This document shows positions 9,401 through 17,358 of a DNA stretch of 64,000 nucleotides, piece after piece. Both the position numbers and the translations under genes were made by a program. The DNA is from Zelonia costaricensis (lineage: Eukaryota; Euglenozoa; Kinetoplastea; Trypanosomatida; Trypanosomatidae): positions 27,745 through 91,744 of the forward strand of contig JASAOO010003520.1 in assembly GCA_030849075.1 (NCBI GenBank), written 5' to 3'. The notes under the pieces are model-generated. The model searched no databases and had not been told where the DNA came from. It saw only the letters and a list, made by a program, of their open reading frames with translations. Positions within the stretch are counted from its first letter, which is position 1. The number at the start of each line of letters is the position of its first letter.

Positions 9401-11906
9401 CGAGGTGTCGCGGCACGGTCGCGGCTCTCGCGGGCGGCGGCGGCAGGAGCGTCGCGGGGATCGGACGGGTGACGGCGACGACGAGGGCGCCGCGACGGGT
9501 CGCCGCGGGCCGGCCCTGGAGGGCGGCGGCTCGTCAAGGCCGCGCCGCGGCCCCGCCACTCGGCGCACAGCGGAGGAGGGCGAGTACGACGACGACTACG
9601 GCAATCCGATGCAGAGCGCGGACGGCATGAGCGGGATGGCGAGCATGCTCCTCGACGCGGAGGCCTCCACGCTGCACCCGCTCTGGACGCTCGACAGCGC
9701 GGCCATGACAGCGTTCGCGTACGGCGCGCTCAGCTTCTTGGAGCGCTTCATGCTGGAGGAGATGGATGACACCGATCCCCGTCACCCGATGAACCTGGAG
9801 AGGGAGGACGCCGTGTACCAGCACAGTCAGCGCGTGGAGCGCAATATGCGGGCCTCGACGCAGGATGCCTTGGCGGGGCTCCTGGCCGGCAACGACGACG
9901 CCGTCGCCGTCGACCCGGCTGGCCCTGCGTCGCGCGCATCCGAGGCGACGGGGCACCCGGCGGGCGGCGGCGGTGTTGACGGGGTGGGCGCTGCGGAGGG
10001 CGGCACGGCGCCTGTGCACCACGGCTGGCGGCGCACCTACGCGCCGTTCAAGTACCTCGGCGTGGGCGACATCGCGCAGGCCGGCGCACGCGAGTACGCG
10101 CGGCGGCGCGGGGGTGGAGGCGAGAGCGATGGCGGTGGTGGTGGCGGCGTGTCTGGGCCGCACGCCTCATCGGGCTCCTCGCCGCACAGCCGCGCTGCTG
10201 TCGCTGCCGCCACCGCCCTGGCGCGGGCCGCCGGGGAGGTGGACGTTATTCTCTTCCACCCGTCGGAGCCGCTCGTGGTGACATGCGCAAGCGGCGGGCT
10301 CCTCAGCGTGTGGTCGTACAAGTCGGTGGCGGCCGCTGCCGCGTGCGCCGCGGTGCAGTCGCGCGATGCAGAGGAGGACGGGGAGGGGCTGGGGCGCGCC
10401 GGCGGGGACGACGAGGCGGACGCAGAGGAGCGCCGCGGAGCCGCCACCTCGGCCCCGTCACCCGCGCTGCAGTCACAGGCGCAGTACTTCCTGCGCGGGA
10501 TTGTGGGCCGCGCCAGCGCCGCCATGGCCCGCGTGGCGCAGCCGCGGTACATGTACGACCGCTACAACCCGCACGGCCAAGCGCAGGTCCGGCGGGCGGG
10601 TGAGGCGCTCGCGACGGTCAACGCGGAGCTGGAGACGCGCCGCCGCGGCCGGCAGGGTCATGCGGGGGCGAAGGAGCTGGGCACGGTGGGCCACCGCCCG
10701 GATGATGCGACTGGCGTGGGGGGCGGGGTGAGCCGGCCGGGGCTGTGGATGGAGCGGGTGGAGGCGGCCAACGCGGCGGCCGCGCTGCCGTCGGCATACC
10801 GCCGTGCCCCCTCGCAGAACCAGCACAGTGTCGTGGGCTTGCACCTCATCGACGCCGCGTACCGCCCGCTACTGTGCGCCGTGCGCCGCACAGGGGCGGT
10901 CGAGCTCTTCGCGGACTTCGCGGACACGCGGCAGGTGCGGCGCGTGACCTCCTTCGAGACCGCCGGGCTCGATCCCCGCGTGGAGCAGCACCGGTGCGTG
11001 TCGGGCTTCCAGTCCCCGACCGGCCTCCTGTACGTCAGCGACCCCAGCGGCGGCATCGGCGCCTGGGACCTCGGCAGCGAGCAGCGTCTGGCCGTGTGCG
11101 GGCGCATCGGGGCCGGCGGCGACGACGTGGCCGTCTCCGTCTCCGCCCTCGCGGCGCACCCGTGCACGCCGTACGAGTTTCTGGTGGGTGGCTACAACGC
11201 GCCCGTGTGCCTGTTCGACCTCCGCGGCGGGAGTGGCAGTGCCGCCGCTGCTGCCGCGGCCCGCTGCGGCGTGTCGCTGCCTTCTCTGCGGTACCACGTC
11301 GCTGGGTGCAGTGGCGGCAGCGGCCACGTGTCGCCCTTCTGCCTGCGCGTCGGCTACTCGCGGCGGTACCCTGACGCGGTGGTGGCGGGATACGCGGGGG
11401 GCACTGTGGCGGTCTGGGACCGGCGCCACACACGCCAGCCCTTCCTCCTCTTCGGTGGCGAGCTGACCGCCTCGCCGCACGGCACGGCGCTCGCGGCGGG
11501 TGGACCAGGCGAAGTCGTCGCCGGCCAGCACAGGATCCAGCAGCTCGACACGCACTCATGCAGCAAGCGGCTTCTCACACTCGCCACGACGACGTCGTCG
11601 CTGCAGCTGATGCAGCCGTGGAGTGGGACTGGCCCCGCGGCGGAGGCGGCGGCGACACCGCTGCTGACCGGCTGCACGCGCAGGCCCGCCACAACACTCG
11701 TGCACCGCTTTCCCCTAACCGAGGGCGGCGGCGGCGACATCGGGGATGATGGGCGTGGCTCGCCAAACATGGGCAGCGGCCCCGGCGCAGCGTGCTTCCA
11801 CGAGTTCAGCCCTGTCCTCGGTGTCGGCGTGGGGTCCACCATTCGGCTGTACGGCACGGCTCACTTGGCCTCGGCGACAGCAAGTCTGGATAACGCCGCT
11901 GCTTGA
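3408..11906 (+). CDS. RPTOR: Raptor (KOG1/Mip1) orthologue, TORC1 scaffold
   Basis: 2,832 aa. Raptor is the scaffold that brings substrates to TOR kinase in TOR complex 1, controlling growth in the cytoplasm and on endomembranes. The Raptor N-terminal caspase-like region (RNC) spans about residues 200-445, with FHYLARGVPPPRG near 374 and ADCAEAG near 426. A second strongly conserved block, from LPSDILTSCLTTPL to LFRGCLLAERII, lies at about 620-720. HEAT-like helices follow at about 1158-1300, 1410-1600 and 1720-1770. A C-terminal WD40 propeller occupies about 2275-2824, with repeat ends such as LLSVWSY and GTVAVWDRR. Human Raptor is about 1,335 aa; the extra length is Gly-, Ala-, Ser- and Asp/Glu-rich linker. 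The caspase Cys is kept (C428), but the histidine of the usual HYNGHG motif is Arg379. ATG 3408 is the first in frame after the predicted splice site. The family assignment is firm. Confidence 0.93.
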   Translation: MSASPHAGHSSRPRGDAPLPTLVSMPDMETLDEITDSDAQELLLTLSSSTGSRVVTRTGEDEDRNSSELLSPLTTASSARARRHRSTSLEAQTAPGVAVGRTASGAAASPTEHRGGAAWSRRRSSATPPRPPPSASAGSPSPPHARVAGGSGVGDGLPDFATPPRGAALAGSSDRTESRASSLRSPLAASSARLVPISDTEMLEAERRCWDVQLVQECWLHQELHGVRWDEELLLQHGAAYRPRAIASRTAVSMTHTKSLCIALNVDTSILENADGSLDMKTAGDGGDDAGMLPCMSAAEAEAWSPLFMWRSPAFIPAEGNAVLAQLSERLSEQYEGLAPRPLPTTCCANARPSDLIQTLTDARKDAGDAKVVFHYLARGVPPPRGGNLYLMNTGPSSAGYAGPPYSKMSLDTFRSRVGVPLVFIADCAEAGEIMSYYIRMCEEQHQQRYFISSRDYQLKSSGHFSAADLDNMTEGVRSRTNSGFDRVGSSSDVGAADVYRRAGAGGGGVGAAGGVGGMAGSGGMRGGVGAGGGLLGPGDAGDSAQSAVLQDFYFIGATGCSETGGGGSGGSSRSAGGGSGGGGATRSRLGGGGGDGGGGAGGRRGARDGASGALRHHPRLPSDILTSCLTTPLRTAVLWFIAERPHLRTLHPVLLHLLPGALADKKTPLGQLQWYLQSITECIAWSTLSLAQYSRLFREDVYVAPLFRGCLLAERIIVGGLGGCLSVYPPVPTTHTHALWTTWDNLVERACVSLLRAMRPAPPRSANVLEFRSWLDVQVTAWKYSRPDLIGAAAAPAAATSASAAAAAVTEAPAGRLPLLLDDATVMVPSFFTEQLRGLQAALDGITQQSFERPRGCFAAVWGLQSPSALASVTGEPVEHAGEGRGGGGGGGGGNGGRSSSGGSGGGFAAPSRIPLHGFADVYTNALRSTLPAQRQQQRPASTSPTSVALTPPLHTVPSTASLAAAATAAGLSVSTAASSRQASRKQLPPQQNPIADGAAAATAGGRGMPERLDSRATLSSGRYQRASNANLSGLSTVTNATVTAASPSAGSAAAAALARAMAHSSASHLAAARKTEYVTNLLTSATMSGQAASFHYTAALYRSMVSGEGGAANGVHGLPRTGSAGALAGGRASSVAAAAVAASLHAAPSSPQHTFPFMERMPLLLQALLVAAHREKATELICRLVDCGPAAVLQCAEANVYRFVLDRYWSRPDLRFLMPSTLFIFCKSCYADPELIGSAKQRDVAIKACAEVLQCPVEVPLPSGTSGEDAPGAWQSVVLGPYATPYGQRMLAAALLTLIALHSDDGREACHARGVLQLCCQLLQQTHDAAPLWQAATAAATAASPASSATTSAAPPPIPRVPPQQRPTSGASAATPQLSLHPSQQQPYSLNGEDGTAAEPLALPPPPPFIATTYHLTLLTLFVSLLCSWKLPAAPEGADAGEDAAEAAAPEECGAEGGSPQPPALVPPLDGTVHEVPPTSAPVLEAALEVATSALVRFMYSDTSVLRGAALRCFMMVLISPAPSRASRTRYVEMQLRRLSGVPVPIAEMNTDLRLEALRTAYTAFRWLLAQLREDMPAEEIGQFVAQWIYRWFQLAAKGKTPAPPFILSAPVQGRLGGANDGSSPPLAGRAQDVPPQSYQPPPQYATTAAASLWAGKAAPLSSYRGPNVVTPGSVYSHRRSNVLVPAARSMRAAHGVDAAASVAGSVLHRSGLRQHITQQDHRRLQAYLPALSNLVRIFFEGTQDSCPYVRTHVRRVVLEEFTFLRQSWYDDYAAVDHQRRASPSPIVDDDEYGGGGRRLHGQQQQRPHGARQRHASGSRLSYRRGDGSRLDPGGEDRAAYAAAASFAEHPGGRGMALHLSLAQLLRGEDDAEAAGATPSASAPRDYGATPHWSAGAPTAGSGGGEVEEVVEPHPAVLRRFVGRLMRVAAADPNHEDTGSASPTSPLHRRSRYRRSGTSAPAAGTAADDDDDSEEGGSLDGAEDEEGGEESGGIDAEVSRHGRGSRGRRRQERRGDRTGDGDDEGAATGRRGPALEGGGSSRPRRGPATRRTAEEGEYDDDYGNPMQSADGMSGMASMLLDAEASTLHPLWTLDSAAMTAFAYGALSFLERFMLEEMDDTDPRHPMNLEREDAVYQHSQRVERNMRASTQDALAGLLAGNDDAVAVDPAGPASRASEATGHPAGGGGVDGVGAAEGGTAPVHHGWRRTYAPFKYLGVGDIAQAGAREYARRRGGGGESDGGGGGGVSGPHASSGSSPHSRAAVAAATALARAAGEVDVILFHPSEPLVVTCASGGLLSVWSYKSVAAAAACAAVQSRDAEEDGEGLGRAGGDDEADAEERRGAATSAPSPALQSQAQYFLRGIVGRASAAMARVAQPRYMYDRYNPHGQAQVRRAGEALATVNAELETRRRGRQGHAGAKELGTVGHRPDDATGVGGGVSRPGLWMERVEAANAAAALPSAYRRAPSQNQHSVVGLHLIDAAYRPLLCAVRRTGAVELFADFADTRQVRRVTSFETAGLDPRVEQHRCVSGFQSPTGLLYVSDPSGGIGAWDLGSEQRLAVCGRIGAGGDDVAVSVSALAAHPCTPYEFLVGGYNAPVCLFDLRGGSGSAAAAAAARCGVSLPSLRYHVAGCSGGSGHVSPFCLRVGYSRRYPDAVVAGYAGGTVAVWDRRHTRQPFLLFGGELTASPHGTALAAGGPGEVVAGQHRIQQLDTHSCSKRLLTLATTTSSLQLMQPWSGTGPAAEAAATPLLTGCTRRPATTLVHRFPLTEGGGGDIGDDGRGSPNMGSGPGAACFHEFSPVLGVGVGSTIRLYGTAHLASATASLDNAAA

Positions 11907-12735
11907 GAGGAAAGTGAGGCAGACGTGGGCGTGTGACGCGCAGCAGTCGTCCTGTCTGTTTGTGCGTGTGTGCTTGCGGGGTGTGGAACCTCCATGGCAG
12001 CCTCCACCAGTCTCCGTCCCCACCCCCTCCCCTCTCCCCCCACCGCCTGCCCCACAACCCCGGTGCTTCACCGTGCGTGCACACACCGTCACGTCAAGTG
12101 CTCGAGACAGACGAACAAAAGAAAACAAAGAAGCACCCATTGCGCCTCCTTTGAGAGCGCGTGCGCGAGTGCGCTCGTCCGCGCAATCTCCTGTGTGGTG
12201 GTCTTTTTCGGCTTGGCGCTCCCTTCGCGTGTGAGGCCGGGATTCAGAGGGAGCGACCGCAGGGCTGCGCACTTCTGTCGCGCACCTGCCGCGCAGGAGA
12301 AGCGGGAGCGCACGCACGCGCTCTCCTCCGCGGCCCTGCCACGAGATCGGCTGCTTGAAAAAAAAAAAAAAGAAGACCGCAGCGGCAGTGCGACAGTCTT
12401 CCATCGTACCCCGCTCCCTTTCTCGCTGTCACCCGGCGAGCTCGTCCCCCCGCTTTACGGCGCGTCCAGTCAGCGCTACACCGCCACACACGCCCCCCAC
12501 CTCGGAGCGCCACGCTGCTTCCCACACGCACATACACACACACACACACACACACCCCAGACAAAACAAAAAACGTCGACTCCAGCGCCACCGCAACTCA
12601 ACGACGGACGCCGCACCCCTGTACCACTTCGCTGCCGCTCTGCCACCTCCCCCGTGCTCGTCCGGCAGCGCAGCATCCTCCACTTCCCACACCCTCTCCC
12701 TTCTTTCTTCACCCCCTCCCTCTAGCACACCGACC
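11907..12735. other. Spacer between Raptor and first SMP-family gene
   Basis: No gene. Contains a 14-A run (12358-12371), a CA microsatellite (about 12531-12555) and a long pyrimidine tract ending in TAG at 12723-12725, the likely splice acceptor for the next gene. Confidence 0.6.
12690..12725 (+). promoter_or_regulatory. Candidate trans-splice acceptor, 398-aa SMP-family gene
   Basis: An almost unbroken pyrimidine tract of about 30 nt ends at AG 12724-12725, only 10 nt before the ATG at 12736. If used, the mRNA leader would be the spliced leader plus about 10 nt. Confidence 0.4.
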
Positions 12736-13932
12736 ATGGGCTGCAGCGCCAGCAAGAGCACCAAGGAGCGGCAGGCCGCCAAGCCGGCGGCGCAGACGCA
12801 GGGCAAAGCACCGGCTCAGCGGTCCTCCCAGAAGGTCAAGGCCGATGCCCCCGCCGACAAGGCCACACGTGCCGCAGGGTCGGCAAAGACAACCACCGCG
12901 ACGACGACGCAGCCGCCACCACAGCAGCCGCAGCCAGCCCCCGCTGCCCCTGTGTCCTCGCAGGAGCCGATGACGCCGGAGAGCAACTACGGCGGTGACG
13001 CAAGCGCGGTGGCGCCGTCAGCTGTGGCCACTGCGCCGGCAGAGGAGGTGTCCAGCCCGAGCTTCGCCCAGTCGTGGCCTGGCGGCCAGTTTGAAGAGCA
13101 GCCGCAGCCGGAGAACCGGCAGCAATCGCAGGGGCAGCAATCGCACAGTGCGGCGAGTAATGGCCAGCGTTCACGGTCTCCCGTGCCGCCGCTGCACCAG
13201 ACGAGTCAGACGCAGCGCGTGGCGGACGCCAACTTGGCCTACGCCGGCCCCGGCCCGTCCAAGGCGTTCACGACCGACCACATCTACCGCTGCTTCGATG
13301 AGCGGAACGGGCTGCTCTTCCGCCTCGTGAACGACCGGCAGCGCACGTGGGCGTTCTACAATGACACGACCGAGTACGTGATGCGTGCCTCTGTCACGTT
13401 CGGCCCCGAGAGCGCCATCACGGCCCTCGGCAACACGCGCAAGACGGTGCTGAACAAGGAGACGGGCGAGTGCCAGCTCGAGCTCGGGGTGCGACCGGGC
13501 GAAACGCAGCAGTTCATGCGTGGCGAGTACAACGGCTTCACGACGTGCTACGACGCGACGCCTGTCCAGGACGAAGCGGCGGCGGAGCAGACGGCGCCCG
13601 TCGCCGTGTCTGTGGTGCAGGCGGACGGCAGCACCGTCCCGGTGCGCGATGAGGCGGAGCAGCCGGTGGACTTGGCCGCTGGGTCGTCGCCGGCGCAGAA
13701 GACGGCCGGGGCGGTCACGGCGCTCTGCGAGGCTGCGCTGACAGCCGCACCCGGGCCCGTGCCTGTCACTGCGGCGTCCGCGGCGCCGCCTCCGGCTGCG
13801 ACCTCGCCGTCCACCGCCTCGGCCGGCCGCGCGCTGTCGCACGACGAGACGAACGCGCACATGGTGGAGACGGCCTCTGTGACGGATCGCAACTCGAGCG
13901 ATGGCCTCAAGAAGGTGCGGGAGGAGGCATAG
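12736..13932 (+). CDS. SMP/small calpain-related protein with DUF1935 domain, 398 aa
   Basis: Begins MGCSASKSTKE, a strong N-myristoylation signal (Gly2) with a palmitoylatable Cys3, so dual acylation and membrane attachment are expected. Residues 1-170 are Ala/Gln/Pro-rich linker. Residues about 178-276 form a clear kinetoplastid calpain-like DUF1935 domain, with ERNGLLFRLVND, RTWAFYNDTTEYVM, VTFGPES and MRGEYNGF. Residues 277-398 are Ala/Pro-rich. There is no protease core, so it is a calpain-related structural protein, not a peptidase. The open frame continues upstream of the ATG, but the Met-Gly-Cys start and the adjacent splice acceptor fix the choice. It is the first member of a seven-gene array. 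Family assignment is firm; the individual role is unknown. Confidence 0.9.
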   Translation: MGCSASKSTKERQAAKPAAQTQGKAPAQRSSQKVKADAPADKATRAAGSAKTTTATTTQPPPQQPQPAPAAPVSSQEPMTPESNYGGDASAVAPSAVATAPAEEVSSPSFAQSWPGGQFEEQPQPENRQQSQGQQSHSAASNGQRSRSPVPPLHQTSQTQRVADANLAYAGPGPSKAFTTDHIYRCFDERNGLLFRLVNDRQRTWAFYNDTTEYVMRASVTFGPESAITALGNTRKTVLNKETGECQLELGVRPGETQQFMRGEYNGFTTCYDATPVQDEAAAEQTAPVAVSVVQADGSTVPVRDEAEQPVDLAAGSSPAQKTAGAVTALCEAALTAAPGPVPVTAASAAPPPAATSPSTASAGRALSHDETNAHMVETASVTDRNSSDGLKKVREEA

Positions 13933-15721
13933 TCGGGTGCCTCGTATGGTGAGGGGAGGGGGTGGCGAGAGGGTTCCTGCTGGGCTCCGCGAAGAGAAGC
14001 TCTCCTACTGCCCGAGGTGCCTCTCGCGCAGAATGGCCCTGCACCGTCGGCACACAAGAACGCACACACACACCTCTGGCAACCTCTTATGCGGAGAGTT
14101 GGCGTCTGAAACCTGCAATCGGTTTCTTGTGTGTGTGTGTGTCTGTGTGTCGCGCTTCCCCTTCGCCTCGCCCTGCCACGACGCACACGCACTCCACGTC
14201 CCCCTCCCCCCCGTCAACGGTGCACAGGGCACGGCAGGAGGCCCCCCTCCCCCCGTCTCCTCTCTCCGACCATCGTGCGAAGGAAACAGCAAACTCAAAC
14301 GGGGGCTGCGCAAACCCCGTCGCGGTGCTTTGTCTTCCCGCCCCCCCCCTTCCCCGATTGCGCGTCGTGTGCGTCTCTCTCCCTCTCGCATTGTCTGGCA
14401 GTGTCGCTTGTTTCGTCTTCCCTTTTCTTCACGTGGGCCGATGATATTGGAATGTGTGAACTCGAACTGGGGTGGCGGGGTGGTGGAACTTGTGGAGGGG
14501 GGAGGGGTAAGTCGGGTTTGGGGACGGTCGCAACAGTGGGCCCTCCCGCCCGTCCTCATCCCCATCCCTTCCTCTGAACATGTACGCGAGGCACCTGCGT
14601 TGCAGTTGTTTGCCCTTTTTCTTCAGTTGCGGTTGCGCGCTTTGCTCGCACGTACGAGCGAACTATGTAGAGTGACGCGCGTTCAGGCTTGCATCGCTGT
14701 GTGTGCGTGTTTGCGTATGTATGTGTATCTGTGTAGGTTTGTTGCTTCGCCTCCTTCGTCTCCTCCCCCTCTCTCTCTCCTGTCCGCTTTGCTGGCGGCT
14801 GCCTTCTGCGTACGCACGCATGTGTCTGGCGTGCCCGTTCACCTGAGCCCCCCCTCCCCCCTTCCGCACCCCCCTTCACTTTACTGTGCGCCCCCCTCTT
14901 CGACCTCGCTTCGGCAGCAGTCAATGGTCTTCTCGCTTCCACCGCCGTGTTCGCCACCGGTTCTCCTTCTCCTCGCTACCCCGTCTCTGTCTCGAAGGTC
15001 TGACGGACACAGACGCATTTCTATCTTCTTCCTGTCTTCTTTTTTTTTTTCTCCGCGAAACGAGGCGCCTGCACTGGTGCGCTCCCTCGACGCGTGTATG
15101 TGGGTGTGTGGGTATGGGTATGTGTGTGTGTGTGTCTGTGCTGAGAGGGGCTAGGTAGCGGGTAAGTCGCGGGGCGCACGCCTCTCTCTCTGTGTGTCTG
15201 CTTCTGTTGTGCGCGGCTCCTCCTTTTCGTGTGGGTGTCCCGTGCCCTGTGTCGCATCTCCGCCACTGCAACGTCATCGCGTGGCGCCTCCCTCTGCCCT
15301 ATGCAGGCACATCCACCTCCTCCCAAATGAAGCACTGGAAAAAAAAAGGTACACACACTGCGGTGAGCGCACCGCTTAGGCATGTGGCGCGCGGCAGAGT
15401 GACGCTTCTCACTGCCGCAGCAGGGCTGTGTGCGCTCGCCTTGTTGCTACGTCGGACACGAGGGGCCTTTCTCAGCTGCTCCGCGCAGCCGCTACAAGAC
15501 AACGTGCTTAGTCGAAGCACCACTCGAACTTGCGACGATGCAGATAGCTTCGCGGCGCTATGGGTATTGTCATCCATCGCGTCCTCGGGCTTCGAACGGC
15601 AGCTTCGCGTCTGCATGCTCGTGTCATGTTGTGTGCGACGAAATGCCACCAACGGCCACTGCCTCGCTTCTTGGCCTTACTTGCGCTGTATCCGTGTGCG
15701 ACTCCACGCTTCGCCGTGCGC

Positions 15722-15723
<2 letters not shown>

Positions 15724-15762
<39 letters not shown>

Positions 15763-15770
15763 AAACACAC
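15724..15770. repeat. CA microsatellite
   Basis: An uninterrupted CA repeat of about 34 nt (15724-15757) is followed by an imperfect extension to about 15770. Confidence 0.9.
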
Positions 15771-16480
15771 GGAGCTCCGCCGCAATTTGTGCATCCCATC
15801 CTCGTCCGCACACGCATCGCGTCTGCAGTCACTGCTCTGTCTTTCTCCGTGACTCTGGGCGTGTCTAGAGCGGCGTGTTCGCTCACTAGGGTCCTCCCTC
15901 CCTTCTTTTGCGTAAACGGATTGCCCGGCTCTGTGTGCGTCAGTGCCACGCGCCATCCTCCAGTCTCCGCCACTTTCCCCTTCTTTTTCTTTCTCCTGCG
16001 GGCCCGCGTGCTTGTGTGGCCAGCTGCCTTGACGCGCGTCAGTGCCCCGCGCCACTAGCGGGGCTCGCCCTCTCCCACCACTTCACAGCCCCGTGTAGAA
16101 GCGGCAAGGCGGTCCAAGATACGCAGCAGCGAGGTGCGTCTCGGCATCGTACCATACGCAGCGATCCGGACGTGGGTGGCCACATACGCCCAAACGCACG
16201 CTCGCACACGAGTCACCAAGGGAAAAGAAAAGAGCGACCCCGTTTATCACCCTTGCCCCCTCACTCACGTAGCGGAGAGGGCGTACCACAACAGCGGCCT
16301 CACATCAGCCAACTCTCCCTTGTGCTTGGGTGACAGGTGCGTGCACATTAGCGTGTAGCACTCACACATAGCTCCCCTTCCAAACGCCTTTTTTCCCTCC
16401 TTGTCTGCAAGGCTTGGCGCCTCTCCTCCCCATCGCACTCTCGTCGTCCTGTGCACGTCGTCTGCTCTTCTTGCCAGCGA

Positions 16481-16484
<4 letters not shown>

Positions 16485-16514
<30 letters not shown>
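16485..16514. repeat. GT microsatellite
   Basis: About 15 GT units with one early interruption (GTGCGTGT). Confidence 0.9.
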
Positions 16515-16518
<4 letters not shown>

Positions 16519-17358
16519 TTGCATGTGCATGTGCGTGTAAGGGTTCTGAGGTAGCCGCCTCCCCCCTGTCCCTCTTTTCGCCTTCTGTTCGCTTCGTTCG
16601 TTGTCCTCTTTACAGCACCGCGTGGAACCGCCTCCTCCCGTTTTCCTCCCCTCGTGTCTCGAGCTTCTCCTGCACACCTTCTTCTACTAGCTCCCTCTCC
16701 CAGTTCTTCGTCTCGACGTGACTTCTCCTGGTTGTCTTGTCTTTCTTTTGAATTCGGATTCTCTTCCTCCCCTTCTCGCTTCTTCCGCTGTGCTTGTCTG
16801 TGTCTGTGTGTGCGTGTGTGTCTTCGTCTCTTCACGAGGAACCGGCGCTGGTGTGGTGGTTTGCTGCGTACCGGTCTGTCCGTGCGCGCCGCAACCCACC
16901 CCCCTCCCCCCTCCCCGTGCCCGTTTCTCTTCTCGGTTCTTTGGGTTTTGTTTTAGTCTTGCCACGTCGGACCTCGAGCGTGTTGGCCCGCCGTGCCGCG
17001 TGTGTTTCCTGTGAGCCTATTTCACCCCAAATTTTTTTCGTGCTGATATTGCTCCCGACCCCCGGCCGAGGGGAGCCCGACTTGGTCAACCACCCTGCAC
17101 TGACATTCCGTTTTATCGCTTTCTCGCCTCTTACGTCTGCATCGCTGTCTTTGCTGTTTCTATTGCGTCACCGAGCAGCGCGGACGATCTTGCCGGCTGT
17201 TCCTGGCTCTCTTTGTCGTCGAGGTGTTGCGCCACTTGCCTGCGGGACTCGCACCTCTCTCCCTCGTCCTTTCTCGGTTCGCGCCGCGCGCGGCGTGCGT
17301 GTGTGTTTGTGTGACGCGGTGCGATCGTGCTTCTAGCGCATCTGTGTGTCACGGCAGG

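Larger units (their letters stand above)
13933..17358. other. Long spacer with microsatellites, no gene seen
   Basis: 3.4 kb without a credible gene. It contains GT runs (14130-14148, 16485-16514) and a CA run (15724-15757). The stretch at about 15360-15620 has more balanced base composition but no coding signal. Frames here give Cys/His/Thr/Ser-rich translations typical of microsatellites. It should hold the 3' UTR of the 398-aa gene and the 5' region of the next. Confidence 0.6.

Noticed and set aside
12736..13932. Active calpain protease
   Set aside because: The similarity is to the kinetoplastid accessory domain only; no cysteine-protease core with Cys/His/Asn is present in any member of the array.
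15724..15770. Regular repeats considered as a CRISPR array
   Set aside because: Simple dinucleotide microsatellites without spacers, in a eukaryotic genome.
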